From HXMU1420-13 sp965228545 (GTDB lineage: Bacteria > Bacteroidota > Rhodothermia > Balneolales > Balneolaceae), in assembly GCA_965228545.1 (NCBI GenBank), contig OZ245822.1, positions 2,232,001 through 2,296,000 on the forward strand: a stretch of DNA of 64,000 nt, in the 5' to 3' direction. Below, one piece after another: positions 43,947-53,241 of this stretch. How positions within the stretch are numbered: position 1 is the stretch's first letter; every line of letters begins with the position of its first letter. A model generated the notes under the pieces. It saw only the letters and a program-made list of their open reading frames with translations. It searched no databases and was not told the origin of the DNA. A program made the translations under genes and the position numbers.

Positions 43947-46900
43947 ATGAAATTTTTAGGTCTCACATTTTTCGGGGTGTTTTTTTTATTTCATTTTCAA
44001 TCGTCGATTATAGCACAAACGGTATCGCCCGGTATAGCAGTTGGGGAAAACCAAAGCCTTGTACTTACCGACAACGGTACCGTATACACTTTCGGGGAAG
44101 GTACCCATGGTACCCTAGGGCAAGGAAATGGCGGGCGCTACGATATAGCTGCTCCAATAACACACTCCAATCTTGGTGGGAAAAAAATTATAGCAACGGC
44201 TGTAAGTAAAGATACAGGTGGAGATGATTTTACACTAATGATTGCTGAAGACAGTACCGTATACAGCTTTGGAGAAAATAAATACGGACAATTGGGACAT
44301 GGTGACAAAATCGACCGTAGAGATCCTACTCAAATATCTCATGCGAATATTACCGGGAAAAAGTTTGTAGCTGTTTCAGCAGGACAAAACTTTTCGGTGT
44401 TATTAGCACATGATGGTAGTGTATTTGTGATGGGACATAATAATAACGGGTATTTAGGTATAGGCTCTACAACGCCAGGCGAAATTTTAGTACCAACCTT
44501 GATTGATACTTCTAGTATTAATGGACACAAGATTGTGCATATCGCTGCCGGGAATAATCATACGATAATGCTTTCGGACAGCAATCAAGTATTTGCTTTT
44601 GGCGAGAATCTAAATGGTCAATTAGGGGATAGTACTACGGTATCAAAAATTTCACCCGTTAAAATTCCGAAATCCAATTTTGCAAATAAAACGATCGCTG
44701 ATATTGAAGCAGGAGTTGGGTCAAGCCTGGTTTTAACCACAGATGGAACTATTTATAGTTGGGGAAATTTTCGATCGGGGCTTGGGCATGGCACACTGGC
44801 AAGCGATTTATTAACGCCTACAGCTATTTCTCATGCTAACCTTTCAGGGAAAACGGTTACCAAAATTTCTAAAACACATGAAACAGGGTTACTCCTGGCT
44901 TCGGATGGAACCCTGTTTATTTTTGGCGATGATTTCGGTTTTTCTATTAGTGATTTTCCCACCGAATACACCAGTTCTGCCACTTTGGGTAAAACTATTT
45001 CTGATATTACTATAGGTAAGTCTCATGGCCTGCTTCAAACAGCCGATGGCCTTGTATATGGATTTGGTTCCGGTTCGAATGGAAACCACGGTGTGGGAAC
45101 GATACTAACTATTAATCACCCCAGACCAATCAACAACAGCTTTATTAGCGGGAAGGTGATAAGCAGCGTAGCAGCTGGTGCCATCCATAGTATTATTATA
45201 GATAGCGCGGGTGTTGCCTATAGTTTTGGGGGAACAGATCAAGCTGATTATTCAACTACATCTAACTCTTATCTTGGCCGTAGTTTTGATCGAGTAAAAA
45301 GTACGCCTACCCAACTTTCACACTCCAACATTGCAGGAAAAAATATTGTGGCCGTAAAAGCAGGTGGTCTTCAATCTTTCTTGCTTACTGATGAAGGCAA
45401 GGTGTATGGGTTTGGGTCTAATAGATTTGGTGAACTTGGTTTTGAAGACAGTGTGGATGTGTACGTGCCTACTCTTATCAATCATACTAACCTTTCCGGT
45501 AAAAAAGTGATTGATATTGCATCTACTGGTGAACAAGAAACTTCAGCACATTCAGGGCATACCTTATTGCTTACAGAAGATGGGAGTATATATGCTTTTG
45601 GCAGAAATGTAGAGGGGCAACTCGGGCTTGGTGATTTCAACAATCGACGGGTTCCAACACAGATAACACATTCAAGTTTGTCCGGTAAAACAATAACCGA
45701 TATTGCAGTTGGTGCGAAAAATAGCTTGGCTATGGCTTCGGATGGAAGTGTATTTATTTGGGGTTCCGGTAAAAACGGTGCAATGGGATTCGGAAATACT
45801 GATACTTTGAATGTACCCACTTTAGCAACCCATCTAACCTCTTTGGGAAAAACTTTCATAGATGCTGCAATTGGTGGTTCAAGCAATACTATCGATCCAA
45901 GCCCTCATTTTTTATTCATTGCCAGCGATTCTAGTGTATATAGCTTTGGGGAAGGCTCGGATGGACAATTAGGATTGGGCAACAAGACAGATAATTATGT
46001 ACCTACCCAAATCACAAGTTCCAATATATCGGGGAAAAAGCCGATAGCAGTAGCAGCTGGGGTAAAAACTTCTATGCTGTTAATGAATGATGGTTCAGTT
46101 TTCAGCTTTGGAAACACGCATACAGTTGGTTTTGAGGGGTCTTTATTTACCGATTTAAATGTTCCTACATTATTGAATAATGCTGAAATATATGGCAAGC
46201 GTGCACTTGCAATTACCACCAATCACAAACATTCTTTGGCATTGTTGGATGAAGGAAGGGTTCTCAGTTTTGGTTCGGATTTTGGAACAATTACAAGGTT
46301 AGGAGCATTGGGTAATGGATTGCCTGAGTCGGGGGACGAAACACCACAGCCCATTGCCAATTTCAATTGGTTAACGTTACCCATTCCTAAAACGAATTTA
46401 GCTCTACACTTAGATGCTGGCCGTGGAATTACTGCCTTTGGAGATACTCTAAATATCTGGAAAGATCTGAGTGGAAATGATAATGATGGTTTTGAGAATA
46501 ATTCCATCCGTAAACCTATGGTAGCAGATAGTGTCATAAACAATCAGCGGGCAGTTCGTTTTAATGGGAGCAATTGGGTTACTCTGCCAACAGCATCAAC
46601 ATTGGGCATCCAAAACAGCGATTACGAAATATTCATTGTGGCAAAATCGGCAACCTCACATTCCAATACTGAGTTTTTAATGGCTGGTACCAGCGAACGG
46701 TATGAGCTGCATGTAAATGGCGCAGCCGGCGCGCGGTTTATACCCACAGCTTCCACATATATCGACGTTGGCTCATCCGGAGACTTTACAAATTCTACTG
46801 CTCAACTTTATAATGTAAGAGCCACGTCTACCGAAGCTGTGATGAGTGTAAACCGCGAAGTAACCGTGTCTAGTGTTAATGCACAAAGTGCGGATGCCGG

Positions 46901-48482
46901 AACCCTATATTTAGGCGTTCGGGCAAACAATACAGGATTCCTCAACGGCGATATTGCTGAAGTGATCATTTATTCTGATGTTCTTTCTGCTAATGATCGG
47001 CGAGCAGTAGAATCATACTTATTCAAAAAGTATGAGATTCAGAATTACAAAGAATCATCCCAACAACTTACCGGATCTGAAGGTTGGCGAATTTTGACCA
47101 GTCCGGTAGCTGATTCTTCCTTCGCTCCTTTACTTGACAATATCTGGACACAAGGATTCACCGGCGCAAATACCTCTGCGGGAACTTCTAATGTGTACAA
47201 ATGGCCACGTACAGCCACCAGTTTATCTGACACGAATTGGGCTGCAATTACAAGCATGTCTGATTCTTTGCATCCCGGAGAAGGAGTATTGGTATATGTA
47301 TTTAGTGATGATAATGGACCTAATGTAGCCGGAAATGCTGGTTTTCCAAAAACGCTGAAGCTAGAAGGTCGTGAGCCGCAGGGCACACAAACTCTTACCA
47401 ATCTGCTCAACCCGAATGTAAACGGCTGGGCACTTGTTGGGAATCCGTTTCGCAAAGATGTAGATTGGGATGGATTTACAAGATCCGGTCTGTCGAATTC
47501 CGTTTATGTATACGATACTAATGCTTCAGGATGGAAAAGCTGGAATGGCACGCTTGGTAGTTTAAGCGACGGTGAGGTTGGGGCATTTAACGCATTCTTT
47601 GTACAAACTGCTTCCCCAAACCCAAGTCTTGAAATACCCGAAAGTGCACGAAAAGATTCTGCCAATCGCTTTCTTGGAAAGCAAATTCTAGAGGAAGAAC
47701 CGGCCTATTTCTCTCTTAAATTGGAAAATGAATCCGGGCAATCAAATAAGGCTTGGTTTCAGTTTTCTGAGGCAGGAGAGTTTAACATGGATGGCTCAGA
47801 TGCCTATCAACTGAATCCGCTTTCTGCTAACTATGTTACGATGGCATCTATTCTCAATGATAGTATTCATTTAGATATTAACAGCTTGCCGATGATTGTA
47901 GATCCATTAGAAATTCATTTGGCGTTACAAACTTCTTTGAGCGGAACAACACATACCATCAGCAAAACAGATTGGAATATTCCGGAGGGATGGGAAGTAA
48001 GTTTATATGATGCAGAATCTGATATTATGACAGATTTAACGGAGCCATATGCATTTACAATGAATGAAGGAAAAGCAAAGTTAGTGAATAAGGTAGATGC
48101 TCTACCTAGTATATCTGCGATTGTTCAATCAGCTAAGCAACAAAGAAAGGGTAGGTTTACTCTTACAATTAGTCCGGCCACCAATGTTAGTAATGAATTA
48201 AATAACGGATTGCCACAGAGCTTGGAACTTGAGCAAAATTACCCAAATCCTTTTAACCCAAGTTCAACTATTCAATTTGGAGTTCCTAACCCTAGTAAAA
48301 TCCAGTTAGAGGTTTTCGATATCCTAGGAAGAAAAGTAGCTACGCTGATTGATAGTGAAGCGACTCAACCCGGCCGTTACAGTATTCGGTTTGATGGAAG
48401 CAAACTTTCTTCCGGAGTGTATATCTATCGCTTAAAAGTTGGAAATGATGTTTTAACCAAGAAAATGACGCTAATAAAGTAG
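43947..48482 (+). CDS. RCC1-repeat secreted protein with T9SS sorting domain
   Basis: 1511 residues. The signal peptide ends SIIAQT. About 14 RCC1 repeats (VYTFGEGTHGTLGQG, IYAFGRNVEGQLGLG and so on) fill roughly 30-810, enough for two seven-bladed propellers. A LamG/concanavalin-like domain (about 815-1035, LDAGRGITAFGDTLNIWKD, GDIAEVIIYSDVLS) follows, then a further region and a C-terminal NYPNPFNPSSTIQF domain, the T9SS type A sorting signal. The protein should be on the cell surface or released. RCC1 in bacteria is often a binding scaffold; the partner is not known. Codon use is like its neighbours. The PID-CTERM gene follows 76 bases on. Confidence 0.9.
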   Translation: MKFLGLTFFGVFFLFHFQSSIIAQTVSPGIAVGENQSLVLTDNGTVYTFGEGTHGTLGQGNGGRYDIAAPITHSNLGGKKIIATAVSKDTGGDDFTLMIAEDSTVYSFGENKYGQLGHGDKIDRRDPTQISHANITGKKFVAVSAGQNFSVLLAHDGSVFVMGHNNNGYLGIGSTTPGEILVPTLIDTSSINGHKIVHIAAGNNHTIMLSDSNQVFAFGENLNGQLGDSTTVSKISPVKIPKSNFANKTIADIEAGVGSSLVLTTDGTIYSWGNFRSGLGHGTLASDLLTPTAISHANLSGKTVTKISKTHETGLLLASDGTLFIFGDDFGFSISDFPTEYTSSATLGKTISDITIGKSHGLLQTADGLVYGFGSGSNGNHGVGTILTINHPRPINNSFISGKVISSVAAGAIHSIIIDSAGVAYSFGGTDQADYSTTSNSYLGRSFDRVKSTPTQLSHSNIAGKNIVAVKAGGLQSFLLTDEGKVYGFGSNRFGELGFEDSVDVYVPTLINHTNLSGKKVIDIASTGEQETSAHSGHTLLLTEDGSIYAFGRNVEGQLGLGDFNNRRVPTQITHSSLSGKTITDIAVGAKNSLAMASDGSVFIWGSGKNGAMGFGNTDTLNVPTLATHLTSLGKTFIDAAIGGSSNTIDPSPHFLFIASDSSVYSFGEGSDGQLGLGNKTDNYVPTQITSSNISGKKPIAVAAGVKTSMLLMNDGSVFSFGNTHTVGFEGSLFTDLNVPTLLNNAEIYGKRALAITTNHKHSLALLDEGRVLSFGSDFGTITRLGALGNGLPESGDETPQPIANFNWLTLPIPKTNLALHLDAGRGITAFGDTLNIWKDLSGNDNDGFENNSIRKPMVADSVINNQRAVRFNGSNWVTLPTASTLGIQNSDYEIFIVAKSATSHSNTEFLMAGTSERYELHVNGAAGARFIPTASTYIDVGSSGDFTNSTAQLYNVRATSTEAVMSVNREVTVSSVNAQSADAGTLYLGVRANNTGFLNGDIAEVIIYSDVLSANDRRAVESYLFKKYEIQNYKESSQQLTGSEGWRILTSPVADSSFAPLLDNIWTQGFTGANTSAGTSNVYKWPRTATSLSDTNWAAITSMSDSLHPGEGVLVYVFSDDNGPNVAGNAGFPKTLKLEGREPQGTQTLTNLLNPNVNGWALVGNPFRKDVDWDGFTRSGLSNSVYVYDTNASGWKSWNGTLGSLSDGEVGAFNAFFVQTASPNPSLEIPESARKDSANRFLGKQILEEEPAYFSLKLENESGQSNKAWFQFSEAGEFNMDGSDAYQLNPLSANYVTMASILNDSIHLDINSLPMIVDPLEIHLALQTSLSGTTHTISKTDWNIPEGWEVSLYDAESDIMTDLTEPYAFTMNEGKAKLVNKVDALPSISAIVQSAKQQRKGRFTLTISPATNVSNELNNGLPQSLELEQNYPNPFNPSSTIQFGVPNPSKIQLEVFDILGRKVATLIDSEATQPGRYSIRFDGSKLSSGVYIYRLKVGNDVLTKKMTLIK

Positions 48483-48490
48483 TCTTAAGA

Positions 48491-48533
48491 GATGAATTTT
48501 AAGTGCAAAAATTTTCTACACTTAAAATTCATC
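48491..48533 (+). repeat. Intergenic hairpin, TTAAGTG/CACTTAA type
   Basis: GATGAATTTTAAGTG (48491-48505) and CACTTAAAATTCATC (48519-48533) are perfect 15-bp arms around 13 bases, between the RCC1 and PID-CTERM genes. Without a T-run it is a weak terminator at best. Confidence 0.65.
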
Positions 48534-48558
48534 ACTCACAACTCAAAACTAAATAATA

Positions 48559-48744
48559 ATGAAATTCACGACTCAACTCATCTTTAGCTTCTTCCTGGTT
48601 TTGATTATGGTAACCCTTGTTCAAGCTCAACCCGGATTGCCTTCAGCGCCATCACAAGCTCCGATCGATGGTGGGCTTAGTCTACTTGCCGCTGCAGGTG
48701 GAGCGTATGCCATCAAAATGCTCAGAGACAAAAGTAAAGACTAA
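48559..48744 (+). CDS. Small PID-CTERM sorting-domain protein
   Basis: 61 residues: signal peptide ending VQAQP, a short Pro/Ser linker, then PIDGGLSLLAAAGGAYAIKM and a basic end (LRDKSKD). This is the PID-CTERM sorting segment, seen in small Bacteroidota-group proteins. Almost the entire mature protein is the sorting signal. It follows the T9SS RCC1 gene in the same direction and is closed by a terminator, so the two are likely coexpressed. Confidence 0.82.
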   Translation: MKFTTQLIFSFFLVLIMVTLVQAQPGLPSAPSQAPIDGGLSLLAAAGGAYAIKMLRDKSKD

Positions 48745-48760
48745 GTTTTATACAACAAAA

Positions 48761-48798
48761 AAACCCAGAATACCGGTTAGCATTCAGGGTTTAAAAAA
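48761..48798 (+). terminator. Bidirectional terminator after the PID-CTERM gene
   Basis: AAACCCAGAAT pairs with ATTCAGGGTTT (one internal mismatch) across ten bases, with As before and As after. It also lies after the carboxylesterase on the minus strand, where it gains a T-run. Confidence 0.72.
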
Positions 48799-48817
48799 AT
48801 TAATTCTAAGAAGAGAT

Positions 48818-49483
48818 CTATGCGCTTATCATTCGATTAATATGATCAATCTCATCCTGATTAATGGTATGTCCCATACCCGGATAGATTTTCTTGGTTA
48901 CTTCCGCATTTAATCCAGATAAAATATCAGCGGAATCGTGAACACGTTGCTCAGGGATGTGCGCATCTACATCACTGCATCCCATAAAAACAGGAGTATT
49001 ATCCAAATCGCCGGAATAATGATCTTTTGGGAGTGTATCACCAATCAATCCACCGCTTAAAGCGATGAGTCCCGCATACTTTTGGGGATGACGAGCCACA
49101 AATTCCGAAGCTAAACAGGCACCTTGTGAAAAGCCCAACAAGAAAATCTGTTCGCTAGAAAAACCATCACTTTCTGCTTGTTGCACAGCGTCGAATACGG
49201 CTTGCAATCCCGAATTTAATCCCGGTTGATTTTGATCGGTTGGAGCTAAAAAGGAATATGGATACCAAGTGTGTCCGCTAGCTTGCGGGGCATAAAAAGT
49301 GATAGAGTTTTGATGATTAAGCTCGTTGGCTAAGCCCAAAATACTTTGGGCACTAGCACCACGACCATGAATCATGATCATCGCAGCTTTCGCAGATGCA
49401 GGGTCTGCCCCGGCTTGTAATAATTGCTGGCTTTGGTGTGGACCGCTAAATGGTTGGTCGGAGGTTGCGATAAAAAACGACAT
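48818..49483 (-). CDS. Carboxylesterase/phospholipase-type alpha/beta hydrolase (MhqD-like)
   Basis: 221 residues, no signal peptide. The oxyanion region is MIHGRGASAQ, the nucleophile sits in GFSQGACLA, the acid in GCSDVDAHIP and the His in MGHTI. It is of the carboxylesterase/YpfH/MhqD type. It is last in a three-gene set with an MFS pump and a ring-cleaving dioxygenase (11 and 3 bases between genes), like the mhq genes of Bacillus, where MhqD and the dioxygenase act on quinone-related compounds. Confidence 0.88.
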   Translation of the reverse strand: MSFFIATSDQPFSGPHQSQQLLQAGADPASAKAAMIMIHGRGASAQSILGLANELNHQNSITFYAPQASGHTWYPYSFLAPTDQNQPGLNSGLQAVFDAVQQAESDGFSSEQIFLLGFSQGACLASEFVARHPQKYAGLIALSGGLIGDTLPKDHYSGDLDNTPVFMGCSDVDAHIPEQRVHDSADILSGLNAEVTKKIYPGMGHTINQDEIDHINRMISA

Positions 49484-49493
49484 AATAATTTAT

Positions 49494-50696
49494 TTATGAG
49501 GTTGAAATTCTGCGACAAAGCGCGATTAGTGGGTTCCTAAAGAAAAGGAGTAGCAATGCTGTAATAGCTAGAAAACTGCCACTGCTGAGATACAATCCCG
49601 GAATATCTAAAGAAACTTGAATGGGTTGTGTAGCGATTGGAGATAGAAATTGCCCTAAAAACACAAAAGTAGTGATGCCGCCCATAACTCGGCCGCGGAA
49701 TTTTTCCGGTGCAACTTCCGCAAGCCAGGTATTTACGTTGGGCATGAATAATCCAAATCCGATTCCAATTACTGTTAAGCCGGAAATCAGAAACCAGAGA
49801 TTGTCGGCAAAGCTAATACTGATATATCCGATACTTAATAACAAAAAAGCTGAAACAAGTATGTACACATAGCCAATTCTGTGCTTGATCCATCCATAAC
49901 AAAGTGAAGTTAATCCCGCAAAAAGGGTTACCAAACCTATGGCAAGTCCACTTGAAGTGGCAGAAGCGTTAAATGTTTCCATCAAAAAGAAAGGAAGATG
50001 AATGGGGATGGTGTAGAAAATTATTTGAGCGGATAGAATAAGTCCATATACTAAGACGAGTAATTTCAATAGGTCACTGGCTGATATTATGGAGGCAGAG
50101 TCATCGATTGTGGGTCTGTTTGTGCTAGGTTCGGGTTCGTATAGGAATCGAATGGCTAAAGGCACAAATAATAATGCCGAAAGATATATGGCAAATGGAA
50201 ATCTCCAGTTTAAGTCGGCCAGAAATCCTCCGGCAGTCAAAAAAATCACTCCACCTAAAGCCATAAACGAAGATTGCATGCCCAAAGCTTTTGCACGTTC
50301 ATTGCCCGAGTAATAATCCGAGAATAAAGTAATTACAGTGGTCATAATACCTGCAACTCCTAATCCCATGATCGCTCTTCCGGCAAGTATAGTGAAGAGG
50401 GAATCCAAGAATAGTCCACTGCTTCCTGCTAGCGCATACACAATCATACAGCTGATTAGGAATTTCTTTTTAGAATACCAATCGATGAGTGCACCGGCTG
50501 CAAATGCCCCCAACACAATAAATAAACCGGGAATGGTAAGCACCAATCGAACCCAAAACTCCGCGTTATCAACCGATTTAAATTGTTCTTGCATAGCCGG
50601 TAAAGCCGGAGCTATGGTTGCTCCGGCCATTACCGTTAACGTGCTGGTTAATAGCAGCGTAAATAGCGTTAGTTTTGAGTTTTTTGATTGGCTCAC
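49494..50696 (-). CDS. MFS transporter
   Basis: 400 residues with 12 predicted helices; the motif-A-like loop is DWYSKKKF. The start is GTG 50696, three bases after the dioxygenase stop, since no ATG is nearer. It is of the drug:proton antiporter style. Within the set it would be the efflux pump for an aromatic or quinone compound, an inference from position. Confidence 0.87.
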   Translation of the reverse strand: MSQSKNSKLTLFTLLLTSTLTVMAGATIAPALPAMQEQFKSVDNAEFWVRLVLTIPGLFIVLGAFAAGALIDWYSKKKFLISCMIVYALAGSSGLFLDSLFTILAGRAIMGLGVAGIMTTVITLFSDYYSGNERAKALGMQSSFMALGGVIFLTAGGFLADLNWRFPFAIYLSALLFVPLAIRFLYEPEPSTNRPTIDDSASIISASDLLKLLVLVYGLILSAQIIFYTIPIHLPFFLMETFNASATSSGLAIGLVTLFAGLTSLCYGWIKHRIGYVYILVSAFLLLSIGYISISFADNLWFLISGLTVIGIGFGLFMPNVNTWLAEVAPEKFRGRVMGGITTFVFLGQFLSPIATQPIQVSLDIPGLYLSSGSFLAITALLLLFFRNPLIALCRRISTS

Positions 50697-50699
50697 GTA

Positions 50700-51626
50700 T
50701 TAGTCCAAGCTAGGTAATGTGCGCTCGATAAGCTCACGGCGAGGTTCTAGCCATGGAGTAAGAATGAGTTTCTCTCCAAGTTTATCGAAATCCTCATCCA
50801 CAGTGTAACCGGGGTCGTCGGTTGCCATTTCAAAAAGCACACCGCCCGGCTCGTGATAATACACACTCTTAAACCAATGACGGTCTATGATGCCGGTTGG
50901 GCGCAATCCTTTGCTCATTACTTTTTCGCGGAGTTCATTTAATTCTTCTTCGTTTTTTGCACGGAATGCTACGTGATGCACAATACCACGTCCTCCTTTA
51001 CCCGATTCTTTATCACCGGTTTCGATGATGAGTGAGCTGCCAATTTTTGCATCGGTTTCAAAAAGCGTTAGGTTTCCATTCGAAGAGGATTCTCTAAAGC
51101 CAAGCACATCGGTTAGAATATCAACAGTTCCATCCGCTTCACTCAATTTTAATCGCGTTGATTCAAAGCCTTGAATGGCCGATTCGATAGGCACATTACT
51201 CTCGTACGTGCTTTCTTGTTCTTTGGCTCCTCCATCGAACACTAAATCCAATTCCAAACCATCGGGATCGTTAAAGCGGATAGCCTGTTTGCCAAAAATT
51301 TCGAAGAAATCAGAATGCTGAATATCAAGATAATTCAAACGCTCAAGCCAGAAATCTTGAGTCCCATCCGGTACTTTGAGGGCAACATTCACGGCTTCAC
51401 CAGTTCCGGTATTTCCTTTATGTGCTCTTGGCCATGGGAAAAATGTTAAACTAGAACCGGGTTGTGCGGCTTCGTTTCCATAAAACAAATGGTAAGTGCC
51501 CGGATCGTCCTGATTTACCGATTTTTTTACCATGCGCATACCTAATCCACGTACATAAAAATCTACATTTTCTTTCGGTGAACCTGCTAACACGGTGATG
51601 TGATGTAATCCTTTGTGGTGTTTCAT
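50700..51626 (-). CDS. VOC family ring-cleaving dioxygenase (MhqO-like)
   Basis: 308 residues with two VOC halves: GLHHITVLAG at the start, RGIVHHVAFRA in the second half and GGVLFEMATD at the end supply the two His and one Glu metal ligands. This matches ring-cleaving dioxygenases such as MhqO (thiol-dependent, hydroquinone-induced). The start at ATG 51626 has AAGGAG (51632-51637) upstream. A perfect 19-bp palindrome lies at 51655-51694 in the promoter. It is first gene of the set with MFS pump and esterase. Confidence 0.9.
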   Translation of the reverse strand: MKHHKGLHHITVLAGSPKENVDFYVRGLGMRMVKKSVNQDDPGTYHLFYGNEAAQPGSSLTFFPWPRAHKGNTGTGEAVNVALKVPDGTQDFWLERLNYLDIQHSDFFEIFGKQAIRFNDPDGLELDLVFDGGAKEQESTYESNVPIESAIQGFESTRLKLSEADGTVDILTDVLGFRESSSNGNLTLFETDAKIGSSLIIETGDKESGKGGRGIVHHVAFRAKNEEELNELREKVMSKGLRPTGIIDRHWFKSVYYHEPGGVLFEMATDDPGYTVDEDFDKLGEKLILTPWLEPRRELIERTLPSLD

Positions 51627-51654
51627 AATGTCTCCTTAATTAATGTCCGGACGA

Positions 51655-51694
51655 AATTTACCAAATAGTTTAACATTAAACTATTTGGTAAATT
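51655..51694 (-). promoter_or_regulatory. Perfect 19-bp palindrome, probable MarR-type operator
   Basis: Left arm AATTTACCAAATAGTTTAA (51655-51673) and right arm TTAAACTATTTGGTAAATT (51676-51694) are exact complements with CA between. It lies 29-68 bases before the dioxygenase start and between two divergent genes. MarR/DUF24 regulators of quinone resistance bind such AT-rich palindromes. No regulator gene is adjacent. Confidence 0.75.
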
Positions 51695-51784
51695 CTATCT
51701 GCTTCATTGTATTTGTTGATGGATGTTGTGCAAAGAAATGATGGCGATTCCCTATTTTCTGCTCAAAACGACAAACACTTCTTC

Positions 51785-53029
51785 ATGAACATTTACGCCA
51801 TCGTAATTCTTTCAGCACTATTCATCGATTATCTGATTGGATTGATCACGAATATCAAAAATCTGAAATCCCTTTCTCCGGAATTGCCGGCCGAATTTGA
51901 AGGAGTATATGATGCCGAAACCTATGCAAAGTCGCAGCAATACACACGGGTTCGAACGCAATTTGGGTTAATTACCGGCACTTTCGATCTGTTTTTGCTT
52001 CTCGTTTTTTGGTTTTATGGAGGCTTTAATGTGCTGGATCAATGGTTGCGCGGTTTTCCGTTCAGCGATCTTGTAAATGGTTTACTCTTTATTGGAATTC
52101 TACTCATCGCAAAATCTATCATTTCGTTACCGTTCAGTATTTATTCCACCTTTGTAATCGAAGAACAATTTGGGTTCAACAAAACAACGCCCAAAACATT
52201 TATTGTGGACCTATTGAAAGGATTGTTGTTGGGAGCAATTATCGGAATTCCATTATTGGCGGGCATTCTTGCATTTTTTATGTATGCCGGCGATTGGGCA
52301 TGGTTGTATGCTTGGATTGCAGTAACGCTTTTTTCTTTGGGGATGCAATACGTGGCCCCAACCTGGATTATGCCACTGTTCAATAAATTTACCCCGCTCG
52401 AAGAAGGCGAACTCCGATCAGAAATTGAGCGCTACACCGAAAAGGTAGATTTCAACCTTAGTGGTTTGTTTGTGATTGATGGTTCTAAAAGATCAAGTAA
52501 ATCAAATGCTTTTTTTACGGGTTTCGGAAAGAATAAGCGTGTGGCTTTGTATGATACTTTGATCGAAAACCATACCACAGAAGAATTAGTAGCGGTTTTG
52601 GCGCATGAGATCGGGCACTACAAGAAGAAACACATCGTAAAGGGGATGGTGATCAGTGTGGTGCATACTGCAGTTCTGTTCTTTCTGTTATCCATTTTTC
52701 TGGAAGAGCGTGGTTTGTTCGACGCCTTTTATATGGAGGAAATGTCGGTGTATGCAGGTCTGGTATTTTTCGGAATGCTTTATGCACCAATCGAAATGCT
52801 GTTATCACTATTTATGCAGCTTTCATCGCGAAAACATGAATACGAAGCAGATGCTTATGCGGTACAGACAACCGGAAACAAAGAAGACATGATTTCTACT
52901 TTGAAAAAACTATCGAAAGATAATTTGTCGAATCTTACCCCGCATCCATGGTACGTGTTTCTAAACTATTCACACCCACCTGTGCTTCAAAGAATTAAGG
53001 CGATCAGAGAATTAGAAACGAGTAATTGA
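51785..53029 (+). CDS. M48 family CAAX-type metallopeptidase (Ste24-like)
   Basis: 414 residues from ATG 51785 (MNIYAIVILSALFIDYLI). Seven or so membrane helices surround the zinc motif HEIGH (274-278) and the third ligand Glu in HEYEADAYA. N-terminal length and the SLPFSIYSTFVIEEQFGFN loop are typical of Ste24 peptidases. The frame is open upstream to TTG 51707, but the added polar stretch would be odd before the first helix. It is an integral inner-membrane protease. Confidence 0.88.
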   Translation: MNIYAIVILSALFIDYLIGLITNIKNLKSLSPELPAEFEGVYDAETYAKSQQYTRVRTQFGLITGTFDLFLLLVFWFYGGFNVLDQWLRGFPFSDLVNGLLFIGILLIAKSIISLPFSIYSTFVIEEQFGFNKTTPKTFIVDLLKGLLLGAIIGIPLLAGILAFFMYAGDWAWLYAWIAVTLFSLGMQYVAPTWIMPLFNKFTPLEEGELRSEIERYTEKVDFNLSGLFVIDGSKRSSKSNAFFTGFGKNKRVALYDTLIENHTTEELVAVLAHEIGHYKKKHIVKGMVISVVHTAVLFFLLSIFLEERGLFDAFYMEEMSVYAGLVFFGMLYAPIEMLLSLFMQLSSRKHEYEADAYAVQTTGNKEDMISTLKKLSKDNLSNLTPHPWYVFLNYSHPPVLQRIKAIRELETSN

Positions 53030-53061
53030 TCTGTGATTTTTGTTAATTAGGAGAAAAAGTG

Positions 53062-53241
53062 ATGGGAAAGACTGCGAAAAAGAAAAAATCATCATCTAAT
53101 CTAGTAGAATCTTTGAAAAAACTAGAAGGGTCGAGAAAGACTTTTGATGCCAAAAAATTTACAGGCACCATAAACTGGGAAATTGATCCCGTTGAATATC
53201 AAAAAGAAGTCAGAGAAGATAGAAGTGAATATTCTGGTTGA
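53062..53241 (+). CDS. Antitoxin of PIN toxin-antitoxin pair (probable)
   Basis: 59 residues, strongly basic at the N-terminus (KTAKKKKSSS) and acidic at the end. AGGAG (53049-53053) precedes ATG 53062 by eight bases. It overlaps the PIN gene by 17 bases, a common layout for VapB-type antitoxins. I do not recognise a DNA-binding motif, and the assignment rests on location and size. Confidence 0.6.
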   Translation: MGKTAKKKKSSSNLVESLKKLEGSRKTFDAKKFTGTINWEIDPVEYQKEVREDRSEYSG

